64,000 nucleotides of DNA from Oscheius tipulae (lineage: Eukaryota; Nematoda; Chromadorea; Rhabditida; Rhabditidae), in assembly GCA_037178975.1 (NCBI GenBank), contig JASJZH010000006.1, forward strand, positions 3,906,001 through 3,970,000, in the 5' to 3' direction. Under the pieces are notes generated by a model. It saw only the letters and a program-made list of their open reading frames with translations, searched no databases and was not told the DNA's origin. The first letter of the stretch is position 1; the number at the start of each line of letters is the position of its first letter. Shown in pieces: positions 1-23,121 of this stretch. The translations under genes and the position numbers were made by a program.

Positions 1-2222
1 TTTGATACTTCTCAAAGCCCTTGACCATAGGGCAATGAGCCTGGGTGTGTGAAAACAGCATCTCGCTGTTCGCACGTTCTGTCGTTAATCTGTTATTTCG
101 ATTTCCTGTGGGGAACAGGAAATAGGCTCTTGAGAAGTCATTTTTGCTCCACTTCTCAGGCATCAGTGTTAATGAGCTCAGGCCACCGGAAACGAAAGTC
201 GGCCATCCTCGCAACCTCGCCATTATTTATGTGCGCGAGTTGGACCGAATAGGTGAGGCTCGAACTCGCATTCGCTCTTCTACCATGCTACGTCGTCAGG
301 CTTTACTCAGCAAAGTAAGTTATTATTGGTGCAACAGCTAGAGAGCAGAGAGAGAGAGTCGAGGATTCTACTTCGCGTTGCAAATCCTTAGTGACAGCTG
401 TGATCAGTTGTAGCTTATGACATTAGAGTGGGACAATTACCTCGGTCTGAGAGTGTTTTTTCTCTCGACTGACAATTTCAATTCAAATAGTTCTGTGAAA
501 CAATTGACATGCTCGCAGGTTGCACTGCCAAGATGTCGTTGAACCCAAAACAATTAAGGTGGCCCTCATTAGCTGTGTTTTGGCAGAAACAACTCTTTCT
601 TTTTCCACCCACGTTAGTAGCTTCTCGACAATTGTAATCTCCCATAGTAACCCGATTTCATTGGCTATCAAATAACAATGCGTCTGTGTCTGCCTACTAT
701 TTTTTGTTTATATGTCTTTTTGAACGATATGCCTTCTCCTCAGCAGAATCTCTCGAGTACTGAAGAGAGCATTTGCTTTTTTGCCTACTGCCGTGATTTG
801 CTAAAGTGGCCTGGATAATCCTTGTCCTTTCTCCGGCTCATTGATGTCATTCTTTTTTCCGACGATTTAATCGTCTCTTGCCTTTATCATTAGCTTATGG
901 AGCACAATCTATTCACTCTGATTCCTGAGTATCCACGGTCACAATGCAACGATACACTCAAAAATTTCGGAGCTCTGTATCACTCAATTTGTTATAGAAG
1001 AGATTGAAAGTAACAGCTCGCAAGTTTCAGTCCAAAAGAAAGGAGCGAAACCATTTCTCGGCCTTGCTATCTAATTTTTCATTACTTTGTGACTATCCTG
1101 AGTATATGTTTACGCTCTGACAAGCGGAAATCCAATCTGAAGCACATTCGCACGATCCTGCAGTTTCTTCGCCCATTTATCCCATTTCACATGCAAATGG
1201 CCTTTAAAAAAAAAACGGGGAATTCGCACCTATTTTTTACATTTTTGTGGCCGCATGTCTAAGCTGAGCTCGCACGCTCATGCTTCCAGTATTCACCAAT
1301 CTACTTGGTCGCCAGCCTGGGAAAATGCTCTGGGTGCTAATACACGAATCTTTGCTATGAATTGAAAAAGGGGTCTAATAGTTGTCTAATAGTAAATGGC
1401 TAACAACAAAACGTAAATATACAAAAAAACCGGAAGAACTTTGTACAATGAAAAAGCTATGCATCAACAGGGCGCAGTTTGATTTGTCTCTGAGATCAGC
1501 CTATCGCAAGGAGAAAACATGCCCTGAAGCGATGAATTACACATATCAAGGTATTTTTGGCATCTTTCGTAGCAAATTATGTTCTTCCAAACCGGTTTTA
1601 TCTTAAACTGCTAGAAAAGGCGGAAGCAACAGGAACAGTTTATGCTTCAGAAGTTTTGCCACAATGCTGAAAGAATGCGATTATTTTCACGCAGGTGGCC
1701 ACCACTGTTTATAGATTAGAAATTCAGCCGCAGCAGACTCCTGCCACTTTTCCAGTATCATGCAAGTATAGAACATAAATCATGCACACCATGCTTAGTT
1801 CAAGTTTCATATAAATCGACGCTTTACAAGACGCTATGTAGATTAAGCAAGCGCTATAAATTGTTGAATTAATTCCCAGAACATGATGTCTCAAGATTAC
1901 TTGATCGTTGCTTTCTAGCTTTCAAACTTCTTGTGTCTAACCTTCATTTACACTCAAGATGATAGGACTTTTAAGAATCATAAGAAAAAAGTGACAAATC
2001 TCGAACTACTCTTGAAGACCTAACGACGTAGAATTAAATTTAGCTTACGGAAACGTCTCTTTGAGCGGATAAGTTAAGGTCCCTTGATTCGGTTCACATC
2101 TCGTTTGTGCGAGCCCCCGCCAAGGAACCTTCTTCTCCTCCCAAGCCAATCTCGTTCTTCTTCGCAAGCTCTTCTATTGTCTTTATTTTTAGAGTGTTCG
2201 CGGCAACTCGCATGATGGCATT
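1..2222. other. Upstream region without a supported gene
   Basis: No reading frame here joins into a convincing protein. A short frame beginning at 285 ends at a good donor (gtaagt at 315) and could be a stray first exon, but its phase 0 does not fit the shared kinase exon at 7590. A purine-rich GA run lies near 340-362. A polypyrimidine tract and acceptor at 2192 directly precede the first coding exon of the kinase gene, so the 5' leader of that gene probably begins here or is trans-spliced at 2192. Confidence 0.4.
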
Positions 2223-12163
<9,941 letters not shown>

Positions 12164-12408
12164 TCTCCAAGCTGTTTCCTTGTCCATGTAGTTTTCCTCT
12201 GTGTCATTAGCAATTTATATTTATTGACTTCGATCCTTTACTGTGCCACTGTTTGCTAATCAGCAAAAATAGTTTTATTATACTAATGTGCTCTGTTGCA
12301 ATGATAAATATCTAGTCGGTTCTTTGGATTACCTCGTCCGAGTTGTTCCCCACAGTACCAGGGGCCTTTATATTGTGGAAGCCTCTACTTATCCCAGAAA
12401 CGCTCCTC

Positions 12409-12414
12409 AATAAA
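12409..12414 (+). terminator. Polyadenylation signal of the PKC gene (distal tail)
   Basis: AATAAA downstream of the TGA at 12161-12163 and followed by a T-rich stretch. Confidence 0.7.
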
Positions 12415-15400
12415 AGCTTTTTCTTGATTGGTGGCTATTAAAACGACGTTCTGTCGTGACAGCTGGTACACATTCATTTTGGATATGTAAATTGTGACGA
12501 TGTGCTCCAGAGAGCAGACTCAAAATATAGCCGAGAGTTTGGTCTCTTCCTGTAAATATCAGTATCCGCTTATGACTGACATGGCTAAAGTTGTTCCTTT
12601 ATGTGTAAGCGTCTTTAATATCGGAGCAGACAATGTGTTTCCAAACAGGAAACGGATAAAAAAGAAAGTTCATCTATGAACAGGTCCACCTGCAGTGAAT
12701 TACCTCGGACACCCTTATTGTTCAGTCAGGCTGTTTTCAGCTTAAGCATTCGCAACACTCCTGTCGTCATCACTCTTGCGACTTCTGGTAGCAGCAATTA
12801 ACTTGTCAGTCATTTGAGGATGTAAGTCAAAGGTATTTTATTATTCGGGAAGCAATACGAGCTCTCTGCTCTCGATCTTTCTCTCTCTCTCTCTCTCTCT
12901 CTAATCCTGGCAATATTGGTGACGAGGCCAGTAGTCTTAAAACTATTTTTAGAATATACGAGGGGTTTGAAACCTGTACGAAAATGAGAGACGACTATTA
13001 AGTCTATCCTCGATCTTCGGTGCCCGTTTATAATCTCAGAGGCTGGTCAGTAAGTCGGTCGTTCTTGAATAGGCGCTCATTTGAAGATACATTTATACCG
13101 ATGAGAATGAGACTATTAACCTGTTGCCGGGTAACTCCCACATTTCTGTCTGGTTCCGCACAATCGTCCTGATCCGTTTTCGTATTACCCTCCTGGCACG
13201 CCCTCAACCAAGGATTCTATGGGCGGTGCTTCAGTTCTGATAATATGACGGCAGTTTTCTTCGTGTTTTCTACCTGCCAAGAACGATACTTGCAGTTTTT
13301 CTACCTGAACAAGGAAATGAAAACTGCCAAGTCCGACGACACTAAATAATCCGGCCCTCTCATTTGAATGGTATTAGAAGCGCAAAGAGACAGATGGATC
13401 AACTACTCGTGACGCCTCCTATACCGACGTTAACGTGAGAGTCTTGCTACCTCTCCAAGTACATTGACCAAAATAGACCGTGATTCACTCAGGAACCAAT
13501 CGGGCTGCTTGGATTCCTGGGTAGAGAGGCAGTCTTCTAGGCCATGTTTGGGACAACCCATCTAATCAGCGACATGTTGTGCTATTTTCTCTAAACCGAT
13601 TGGATTAATGCTTACCTAAATTTTGAGTGCCATGTTACACGTAGAAAACTCCTTTTTCTAATTGCAACCAAACTAATCGAAATAGTATCAAAACTTCAAG
13701 AGTTTAAGCGTTAAAACATTCTCAGAACATATATCCTTTATAAGGAATTTTTGATTTCTGTCTGGAACAACATGTCTCACTTAACTTGTGTCCCTGTTTG
13801 CTTAAAGTCTTGCAACCCCTGTTAACCTTTGTCCGCAAAGGATTACACCCTGTAATGGGAGATGCCATCTAAAATTTCCTTGACGACAATTGCCAGGCGT
13901 TCAGTCTTTTTTAAAACAGTTTTTTTGGAACCTCGCAACTTGACATACGCATTCACTGTTTTTCGTCTTTGCTATGCCCAACCCTTTGAGTAAAACATAT
14001 GTCTTATCCGCCCACATTCAAAGAACAACACGTTCGTCTTGTTTTACTCGAAGAACTGAGAGTCTCCCCCGCGGGAGCAATTCTATTTCAAGTTGGCAAA
14101 AGGACCGCAATCTAAAAATAGTGACCAGTGGAGGATAATTTGCCGAGGATCTTCACTTCCTCCGTAAGCAGTGTCTATATAAATCTCCTCGTCTTTTTGT
14201 TCTAACTCAAACACAAATGTCGTGAAGCTTTAGACGCTCACCACTAATGTAGCGGGAGTGAATAGAAGGGGAGGAGAAGTGAGGTTAGCCGAGTGACATG
14301 GCCACGCTACGTCGGAAGTTTTCTTCGCGCCTCGGATGAATCCCCTTTTATCCCCCTCAAAAAATCTTTAGCGAGAACGAGACTTTTGCTGTTCTTTAAA
14401 CTCTAAAAGACTCTGGGCTCCCAGACGGGTCGTTTGAGTATCTCATTGTTGGCTTATGCATACCCTTCCCAGTAGTCAAAAGAGCCTGTTTATCAGCAGG
14501 CTCTCACAGCTCCCCGGGGTCCAGTTCTCCAGCAGTCGTGGATTATGCTGGCGAAGAGGTCTGTGCCCCAGTCAGACGCCGGTGTGCCCTCATGTCTTAT
14601 GCATTCGAATTTGTCCGGTTCAGTCAGCTTTACCTTATCTTTCAATTCAAAGGCTGTCCGAAATCTGTCATAACACTTCCAAGTAGGCTTATTCCGAACT
14701 ATTCCTGTTTCTTCGTGGGTATCCTTGCTGTTGAGGAAAGTTCGAGTCAAAATTGATGAAAGTTTAGACACGTTTTACGTAATTATTCCCTAAAGGCGTG
14801 AAACGTTAAAGGTTAAAACCATTGATCACAGATGAGACATGTTTTGGGCTCAATACCTCGATACTCATTGCGACTGAGCCCCTGCTCGTTTTTACATCCA
14901 ATTTGAAGCTCACTGCGTTTTATGTCCGTTCCTGCCGCCTCACCCCAGAGTCTCGGATATCACTCGCTCCTCCGCTTCATTCTCTAGCCCCTATTGTCTC
15001 TGACCAAAGTAGTAAGTACTCATCGCGTTTGATGCAATCCTCATACTGTAGATTAACTCATTATTTTCACTATTGTCTAGTCTTAATCCATCTCTGGGGG
15101 ACGTTGCGCTCTATCAAAATGGTAAAATAGCATAGTCATAGTTGGATTTTCGTCATTCTCCAGATGCTCTTCTATATCTGAATCACTCAAATCTACTTTA
15201 TAGACAGTCATTAGCACAAAAGCTGAAGTACTAGGTAACATTAGTTAGTGATACGTTGAAGTAGACAAGATTTATAATACTGTTTCTCTGTTTTGACCCT
15301 TATTTGATGTAACATATAGCTATTCACAAGTACAAGACATAAAACCATTGATTGTTCTCAGATCTTAAAATTATCCACAATTAGGCGAAGGTGTTTCTTT

Positions 15401-16962
15401 TTTAACATGCGCTTCGAAGCTAGAACTTCAAGTCTTTTGTTCTGGTTTTCCTGCTTTATTCTGGCTTCTGGACTCCTAAAGACTCAAAGAGCGCACTTTG
15501 CTTTTTGCTTCATAGGCAGCCAAAGCTGATCAACGCTGAAAGCTGCTACAACAACTTTAGAGTATTAGGTACTCTCTTAAACGCTATTTCGACCACGAAG
15601 AGCTGTTGACGGCCTTTTGCGTGGAGTTAGCATTTTTGAATCAATTTGAAGTAGGGAGGGGTGTTACGGCAAAGAACAGAATTACCGACTTCCATGGCAC
15701 TCTTCAAGCAAATACTGAACCCTTTCATATTGTTTTACACGTTCCGGGAGCAGAATATTTAAGTTTTCCAGAATACTTGGTCAAAGGAGTTTTCGTTGAA
15801 TCCATGGGGTACGTTTTGTCAAATTAGATTACGGCTCTGCCGGAAAAGGAATCTCTTTTGTTGCGCTCTTTTAGGTTCGAATTCTGCGAATAATTAGCAA
15901 GACAACTGCGACGCTTTCTGCCATAAACCTTGTTATGTTCTGCTAGAAGAGGGCTCGGTTGAAGATACTCAGAGTCTAGGGATATGTGTATGCTCTACGT
16001 CATCTCACTGCATAATTATTATCAATCTTTTTTTGATGAGTTCCCTCTCGTTATGTGAGAGGCCTCCTCTATGAAAACAGAGTCGCAATTTAGGTGGACC
16101 CGCATATCAATTTGTCCCTCCATCACACTTCATTTTAATTTTACTTGTTTACCGCAACCCTCGGCTCTTTCCTAAAAAGCACGATAGATCCTGACCCGAG
16201 AACACTGAAAACACCCCGTTTTCAAAATTGTTACAATGCTTCACGCTTCATCTTTCACTATTCCTTTACCGTCACGTTTTCCGCAGCTTCAAGTTCCTTT
16301 TTCCGGGATAATTGAGAAGTTATAAATAAATAATAGACGCGGCGAGTAGATGCTAATCGCTCATTGTCAGCAACTATTAATTATTTTGATTGTGTCTCTC
16401 CCTCACTTTACTAATGTGTTTTCCTCTTAAGGTTTACTGGGCTCTGTGTTCCCAGATAATACAATCTTGCAAGACGAATACGTTCCAGATAACAACCATA
16501 TTTTCCTTATTTTCTCAATAAAAACACTTTTGATTGCAACCTCCGCTAATGGCCCCTAGAAGTTCTTTTCGGTTTAAAAGCTCGTTAAGATTTAAATGTT
16601 TACGCGAGTGTTGGGAACGATCGCGATCAGAACTTGGTTATTTGTACCAAGTACGGATGAAATGAAGTAGCCGCAGGCTCTCAGCCCTTCACTCTATCTA
16701 CTATTTACAGCTATGAGAAGGGTCATGACTGCATTCTTGCGGCAATTTGTTCTGTCTTAAGCGCTTCCGCGATGCGTCGTCCACGGCTCCCCAGAGTATT
16801 TTCAAAAGACTTTTTTATTTGACTGCCCTTCAGTAACTTCTCCCGGTTTCCTGTCATGTCAAGGGTGGATTTTGCCACGACTGCAACTAGACATGCCACT
16901 CCTAACCAAGTACTCCTTGTTCTTTTTTTACTTTTCTCAGTATTCATACTCTTGTTTTCCAG
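12415..16962. other. Intergenic region, no supported gene
   Basis: About 4.5 kb between the kinase and the dopamine receptor. Apart from the CT repeat I see no exon series, tRNA or rRNA. It probably holds the promoter, and possibly a noncoding 5' exon, of the receptor gene. Confidence 0.5.
12881..12902. repeat. (CT)11 microsatellite
   Basis: Eleven perfect CT units in the intergenic region downstream of the kinase gene. Confidence 0.95.
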
Positions 16963-16968
16963 AAATCC

Positions 16969-19169
16969 ATGCTAGCGACAATACTCCTTTTGTCGCTTTT
17001 CTTACTACTGATTCTACTGGCCTTGTTTGGAAATCTACTAGTCTGTGCAGCCATCATTTGGGACAGGTCCTTGCGACGACAGCCGGAAAACTTATTCCTT
17101 GTTTCTTTGGCTGTCTCGGATCTTCTTGTCTCCGTACTGGTAGGTATTTATTTTGTTTATAGCTATTTCGCTATTCATGATATGGAAGGAACACTCATGT
17201 GTATCGTCAAGTGATGCTGTAAACATTTTCGTTCGGCTTGTTTTAGATAAAAGACAACAAAGTCTTGAATATTGTCCAGCTTAAAACTAATTATTCTTGC
17301 GCGAAAAAACTACGAACTGCAAACAAGCCAGAAGCTACCTTTCAGGTTATGGTCTTTGCCGCCGGCAATGATCTTCTAGGATATTGGCCGTTTGGACAAG
17401 CCTACTGCCAGTTCTGGGTCTCCTTCGACATTGTTTGCTCAACAGCTTCCATTCTCAACCTTTGCGCCATTTCTCTTGACAGATACTGGCATATTTCTCG
17501 GCCAATGGTCTACGTCAGGTTTGGGTTCTAGATAAATTATTCTGAAAACACGTTTCAGGTACTGTAACAGGCGGAGAATAGGATATGCTATCATTGTTGT
17601 ATGGGTACTGTCAGCTGCGATCGGTGCCGCACCGTTGGGATTTGGCTTCGGTTCAAAGGTTACACCGAACAAGTTTGTATTTTGAAACGGTCCATTTGAA
17701 CCTTTCTATTTAGTGAAACCGGACTACCAGCATGTGAAATGAAGCTCCCTCTAGCTTATGCAATTGGCAGTTCTACCATGTCATTTTTCTTACCAGCTGC
17801 TGTTATGGTTATCCTGTACACGAAACTCTACCTCTATGCTCGGAAACACGTTCGAAGTATCAAGACTCAACTTCAACAAGCTACTTCTTTCCTGATCATG
17901 CAACTAGCTTCAGAGAAGATTCGAGAGGTAAGTCATCGCCTGGCTTTTGCCTGCAAGACTGCTAGCAGAGAGTCAAAAACGACAAGGTTACTTATACAAC
18001 AATAGACAAATTCGGCATGTTTGTCTAAGTTAAAGAAGTTAACAGCCATACGAAAACCCTTGCGTACCTTCCCCAAACCCCTTTCCCGCATGTGGCATGG
18101 TCTACCGTGCTCCCTCAGGTAACCGCTGCTACTCTAAAGGGAGAGGCTCTTCTGCCGCAGTCGCCACCGGCCGAATGTCGCAACGTCTCTCTTCGGACGC
18201 TCCACTCGAAGAATTCTATATATTATAGAGTGAGTTTTACCCCCGCTTCACTGTTCTTCTTCCTAATACCTTCACTCTTGGTTTACTAAAAACCAAAAAT
18301 GCACACTCTGTTCACTTTGAGAACATTCACGGACAATAGAATTATCCTTTCACCCTCGAGGGACACCGTATTTTTGGCGTGTGTCATCCTATTGTTTGCT
18401 GTGTAGGCAAAAACAGATTAGGAAAAGTTGCATGAGCATTGTTTAAGCACGTTTTCTGAAAGGCTGCCGCTTCTTCTAATGCATTCTGCTTAGATTTTTG
18501 AAGGAAGTTCTAAACGTAAAAAAACTCTTCAGGTTCGAGACGGCATCTGGTCAAAGCTCAGTATGCTTTGTCCAGGATCGAACCCTCCGAAAAAGGCAGC
18601 TGAAAGAGCTCGCAACAACAACAATAACAGGAATAACATCAATGATCAAAAAGCTCGGTAAGAAGATACTTGCTGCTGGGTAGTGTCATCTTCTAGACTA
18701 ACTTTGGGTGTAATCATGGGCACTTTCCTCGTCTGCTGGCTTCCATTTTTTATCATGAACATCTGGAGGTCTTGGGACCCTGAAGCTGTTAGTGGATCCT
18801 TCATTCTGGTATGCAGGAAAAAAAATTCAATGGGATAAGTTCCTTTAGGCTGTCACATGGCTTGGATATGCAAACTCTGCCGCTAACCCATTGATCTACA
18901 GTATTTTCAATCGCGATTTCCGAAGAGCTTTCAAGAAAATTATAATTAAGATCTTCCACTGCGAACAGCAGCAGGATATGAATAGGTCTGTGTAAGAGTG
19001 TGTTTCTAAACTATACACGTTTTGCCATAGCTCGTCTCGTTATGCCGTGGCTGCTGAATTAGTGGAGCGTCCCAAGTCAGCTACTCGTTCAACGGAATGC
19101 GAGAACAACAACGAGGTTACTGCACGTCTGGTATTCGCCGAGCCGCCGGAAGTTATTCCCGAAGAATGA
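16969..19169 (+). CDS. D1-like dopamine receptor (aminergic GPCR)
   Basis: A seven-helix plasma-membrane receptor for a biogenic amine. Exons: 16969-17139, 17346-17518, 17559-17672, 17714-17927, 18119-18229, 18533-18657, 18697-18808, 18849-18985, 19031-19169; 431 aa, phases consistent. Helix 3 has the amine-binding Asp (D85 in [10 protein letters not shown]), its disulfide Cys78, and DRY at 102-104. Helix 5 has the Ser cluster in [10 protein letters not shown], helix 6 CWLPFF, helix 7 NPLIYSIF. The [10 protein letters not shown] turn and ARKHVRSIK at the start of loop 3 resemble D1-type and nematode DOP-1 receptors. An acceptor at 16962 lies six bases before ATG. With this start the receptor has almost no extracellular N-terminus, so an upstream coding exon may be missing from my model. 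Coupling to Gs is inferred from family only. Confidence 0.87.
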
Positions 19170-19350
19170 CGTCTCTACTTTTGGTCAACAGTTTCGGGTT
19201 TGATGGAGTATCAACAGTTTTCTAGTATTTTTCTTTTATTTTGCATTTCCATCTACTTTAGAAGTTTGCTTCTGTGATCTCATTTCTCTCATACATAGCC
19301 TATCGGGTGTATTTGGGGTAGGCAATTCCCAATCGGGTTGCAACTTCACC

Positions 19351-19356
19351 AATAAA
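19351..19356 (+). terminator. Polyadenylation signal of the dopamine receptor gene
   Basis: AATAAA about 180 nt after the receptor stop codon. The next gene downstream is convergent. Confidence 0.65.
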
Positions 19357-19782
19357 TATTACACGCACACTGTTTTTATTTGCGAGTCTCTATTAAATAG
19401 TTATTCAACATAACGAGCGACTAGGACTGCTGCCACGAACCTAAGCAGAATTCACGTCGTCTCCGTCGCTCCAAAAATATTGTATCGGACTCTCACAATC
19501 GCTGTCTTCCTGCTCATCCTTCTCTCTGTTTCTGTTTCCTTTCTCGTTCACTATCTCCCGTCGATCTGTCTTTTTGACATCCTTTTCCGCCAATATCACG
19601 CCGCCATTTTAGAGATATGATACGTTAAATTGAAAGCACTTCATACAATATAATGCACAGTACACCTGAGACCTGATAGAATGACACACCGCCTAAATGT
19701 ACCAGTAATTTCGGTTGAAACAAACTAAAAACCCTAATAACTAAAATTAGCATTAAAAAAAACAATGAACAAATTTAGAAGA

Positions 19783-21683
19783 CTACTCTTCGTTGATAGG
19801 CGTGAACTTCTGGCGCTTTTCGAGCTGCTCAGGAGAGCACATGAAACTAATCGAAAGGTTAAAAAAGAAGCCGAGAAAGAACTTACTCGTTTTCCACTAT
19901 CACTTTCTGGGTAACATCGAGGAAAAGCTGGTTGAACGCGGCAATGGCTGCGGCCTTGGTCCTCGAGTCGTAAAAGAGGCATCTGTTCAGGAGTGCTCTC
20001 AGAATCAAGACGAAGATCTCCTGCTTGGTCGTGGTCCAGCTAAAAAGTTTGTGGTTTCGGGTTCCAAAAGTTAATACCTTCGAATGATCGATCTCAGGTC
20101 CATTCCGTCCTTCTCCAGCCAGTTGTTGATTTCCTGGTTCTGCTCCAAGATGTAGTCGATCTTCTGCAAATGCTCTTTTTGTGGCACGTTCGATGAAAAT
20201 ACCTGCTCCAGACTAAATCCCTTTAGGGCATCGCTGTTCTCGCAGTGGTCAGTTTGGCAGCGACAAGACACATCAGACAGATGGTCCTCCTGATAGCTTT
20301 CTCCATAGCTCACAAAGAGCTAAATGACTATTTTTAGATTAATTTTGTTTGCATACCTCTTCCCCAGCTCGAATCGGACGTTCACTGACGAAGAACATCC
20401 GGACCTTGTACGGGGAGACGTCGTTGGACCAGATTCTGAAAAACCTTATTATATCAGAACAAAAAATGGCGTACCGAATGGGGAAGAGATTTGGCCTTTC
20501 GGATGTGTTCACAAAGCGACCCGCATTGCCTTCTTTCGTAGGCTCAATGTAGATGTCTTGGCATTTCGGATTGCGGACTCCTGCCTGTAGAAGAAGGTTT
20601 TGCTGGCATTCATCGTCCTTCTCCGCCGCCACTTGGAAGGCATAGATGGTAGATTCTTCCCTCTCCTTACTGTCAACAATGTGACCGACGAACTCGAGAA
20701 CAATTTGACCTGAACCGCTTTCTATGCTTAACACAGACTGAAATACCTGGAGCAATGTTCGTCTTTGCTCGAAGGCCGAAGCCAAGGATTTCGTCTCGCC
20801 GGAAGATTTCGACGAGGTCGAGATCATTGAGCTGCACGATCCCGATACTGCATTTTCCTTCACAGCCGCACTCAGGTCCGCAAGCGACGATTCCAGCGGT
20901 GAAGAAACTCTCGCCTTCCGTTCGAATAACGAGCCTTTCCTACGAAAAAGATAGAAGAAAAAAATGTGCACTCACGAACAGAAAGGCCTTGCCGGCATTG
21001 ATCGTAAACCTAACGCAGTCACAGTTCACTGAGCAGTTGATTCCTTCACAAGAGCATTTGACCTGCAACAATAGAAATTTAAAAAAAAAACTCATACTTT
21101 GTGGCTCTTCTTCTCCTCTTCTTTTCGGAAGATATTCTTCTTGGAGAATTTGACGTCGGGAACTTCAGCAGGTATTGAGGGGCTTGGGACACAGTCGTAA
21201 ATGTATGTATTCCCAAATTTGCTTAATAAAAAATGTACATTAAAAGAAAATAAGCATACCCAACTCGCTTTCCGCTCCCGACTTTTCTGCAGCTGTGGGC
21301 GATGGCCTTCTTCACCTTGCTATAGTGTCGCCGAACGTCATCGCTGGAGACCTGTGACAGTCCAGCAGCGTCTTTGGCGAGACGAAGGGAGTCTGATCGA
21401 CGCCCTTAAAACCATGAATAGCAGCCTGATAAAACTAACCTTCGTCAGATACCAGTCTATTTGCATGTTTGAAGGCGACGTTTACCTTCTCTGTTCCTCT
21501 GTCGTCCTTCTTCATGTTCTCGTCCACCTTTTGTTGATAACGGTGAGCCATTTGATTGCTGATGAAGTTGGCCTTGTTACGAAAAACTTCTTGATAGGAA
21601 ACAACATTCACATACCTCCACAGGAATTTTTCCTTTTTTCGACGAGGTTTCCGTGGCCTTTCCAGTGCTAACTTTGGGCACAT
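19783..21683 (-). CDS. SET-domain protein, SUV39-like pre-SET/SET/post-SET layout
   Basis: Probably a nuclear histone-lysine methyltransferase relative. Exons in transcript order: 21683-21440, 21404-21260, 21221-21098, 21062-20976, 20939-20747, 20709-20475, 20435-20357, 20319-20078, 20039-19887, 19846-19783; 521 aa, all phases agree. A basic N-terminus is followed by a Cys-rich pre-SET (KCSCEGINCSVNCDC and CGPECGCEGKCS). The SET core starts at EIFRRDEILGFGLRAK and ends with GEELFVSYGESY. A post-SET-like CRCQTDHC and a roughly 100-residue C-terminal extension follow. The usual NHSCxPN motif reads NTSERPN (residues 332-338), so His and Cys are both replaced, which questions catalysis. The start at 21683 is tentative; upstream candidate exons exist but do not match in phase. 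Confidence 0.8.
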
Positions 21684-21758
21684 CTGTCGTTGAAGCTCTT
21701 CTTGTTTTCGCCGGTCTCTCCTAGAAAAGGACTGCTACTTTTATTTCTACGGTTAAAC

Positions 21759-21842
21759 CTCGGTCTCGCTGGATAATGTCCGCGTACGGGCACGCGTCCT
21801 CCTTCCGCGTCCCATTTTCCCGTCTTCCCGCTGGGCCGTTAG
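21759..21842 (-). other. Candidate 5' exon upstream of the SET gene
   Basis: On the minus strand an 84-nt stretch is bounded by acceptor tattttag and donor gtttaac. It encodes an Arg-rich sequence (MGRGRRTRARTRTLSSETE) typical of nuclear protein N-termini. Joined in phase 0 to the next block (up to 21720), it reads through Thr/Ser/Lys-rich sequence but then fails to enter the frame of the SET gene. It may be an alternative or untranslated 5' exon. Confidence 0.25.
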
Positions 21843-23121
21843 CTAAAATATAACGACTATATGATATTAAAATGAGATTATTTGTCCTTAATGTTCTCAG
21901 GACTGGTACAAGTGATGTTACTGAAATCACCGAGCCAAGAGTATTGCAAACTTGAATATGGCTCATGTGCAAATCTGTATTTGTAGATTAGCAGTGAGGT
22001 GTACTCTAACTTATTAAAAAGTAGAGGAATAGTGTTTGTGCCAGATTGGTTAGACCTAGATGGATAACAAGATGTGCTAACATCAAACTCAACATATGTC
22101 GCATACGTCCCCAGCATATCCTGCAACCTTACTTAATCCTTTGTTTGTCTCTATGTTTCTGTAGGTGCATTGCGAAAGTCTGAATTTTGGTCCAAATTAG
22201 CCATATTAAGCTAGTACTACGTTCGAAGATTAGCCTTACACGTTTCAGTCTGAACTTTCGATTATTTTTCTTCTTTTCAACCGTCGTCAAAACGGTCTCC
22301 CAATACCTAAATGAACCGTTTAGGATGGCTCATGTTGCACAGTATCAAATCAAAATTTGGTAACGATTTCGAAAGGTTCCCACAGTTAACAATGCTGCTC
22401 CCCTGCATTCCAAAACTGCTATCGCTGAGGCCAAAACGTATGCGAAATTGATTAGGTGCTATGCTTGGTTCTTTGATGTGATACAGACCCAATCTCGCAT
22501 AAATGACAAACAGTTGCAGAAAAGAATCTAGCTCGGCTAAATAGAGAATGCCGGCAAAGCAGATATAACTATAAACAATAAATAAGACCACGTTGCATTT
22601 CAGTGCACTGCATTTAGCCAGAATTGAAGTGCTGACTACAGATAAACTCACAGTTTGGCTGCCCGTTGGCAGGTCGGGTTGCAGCGGCGGTGTACCTCTG
22701 GCTGGGACAGGGGAAGATGGCCTCATCCAGTTGAGAAGACTTCTATAAATGACTTTTATGCCTTACTGCAAACAGTGCTTACCTCCCGATCGAGATGAGA
22801 AACCCGGGCATAATTCCTACTTACTAATTTATCCTAATGAAATTGGGGCTAAGAGAGCTAACGAAGGCTACAGAGTGAGAACGAAGTTGATCTTGAGAAT
22901 GATATTTTCGTTCAGAATCTGAAGATCGAAAAAAACAGGTGAAAGAAGATGTTTGAGAAAAGAATTTCTTGAGGCGTTTAAAAGCAGCATCAATTCCTAT
23001 TCCTAATGGCCCACGCGAAATTGCGTATCCATTACGTATAATGCCGCTTTTTCGAGAAAGGCCATTTGGAACTAACTTTTTGGCACCTAACGGCAATTAT
23101 TCTCTTGTTTCCAATGTTAGA
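21843..23121. other. Region between SET gene and PRADC1-like gene
   Basis: Apart from the candidate exon at 22652-22726, nothing here assembles into a recognisable protein. It separates two divergently oriented genes and should contain both promoters. Confidence 0.4.
22652..22726 (-). other. Candidate first coding exon (minus strand)
   Basis: ATG 22726 opens 25 codons of Pro-rich sequence (MRPSSPVPARGTPPLQPD) ending at a good donor gtgagt in phase 0. It could start a longer form of the SET gene or belong to an unresolved transcript. No joined partner was proven. Confidence 0.25.

Noticed and set aside
245-300. tRNA-like text (ggctcgaactcgc) on the minus strand
   Set aside because: Only a loose B-box match; no plausible A-box or acceptor stem pairing.
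21590-21616. 26-nt intron in the SET gene first exon
   Set aside because: Too short to be spliced, and the frame is open straight through; treated as coding.
22307-22726. 139-codon minus-strand open frame
   Set aside because: A good donor after 25 codons and non-coding-like text beyond it suggest only the first part, if any, is exon.
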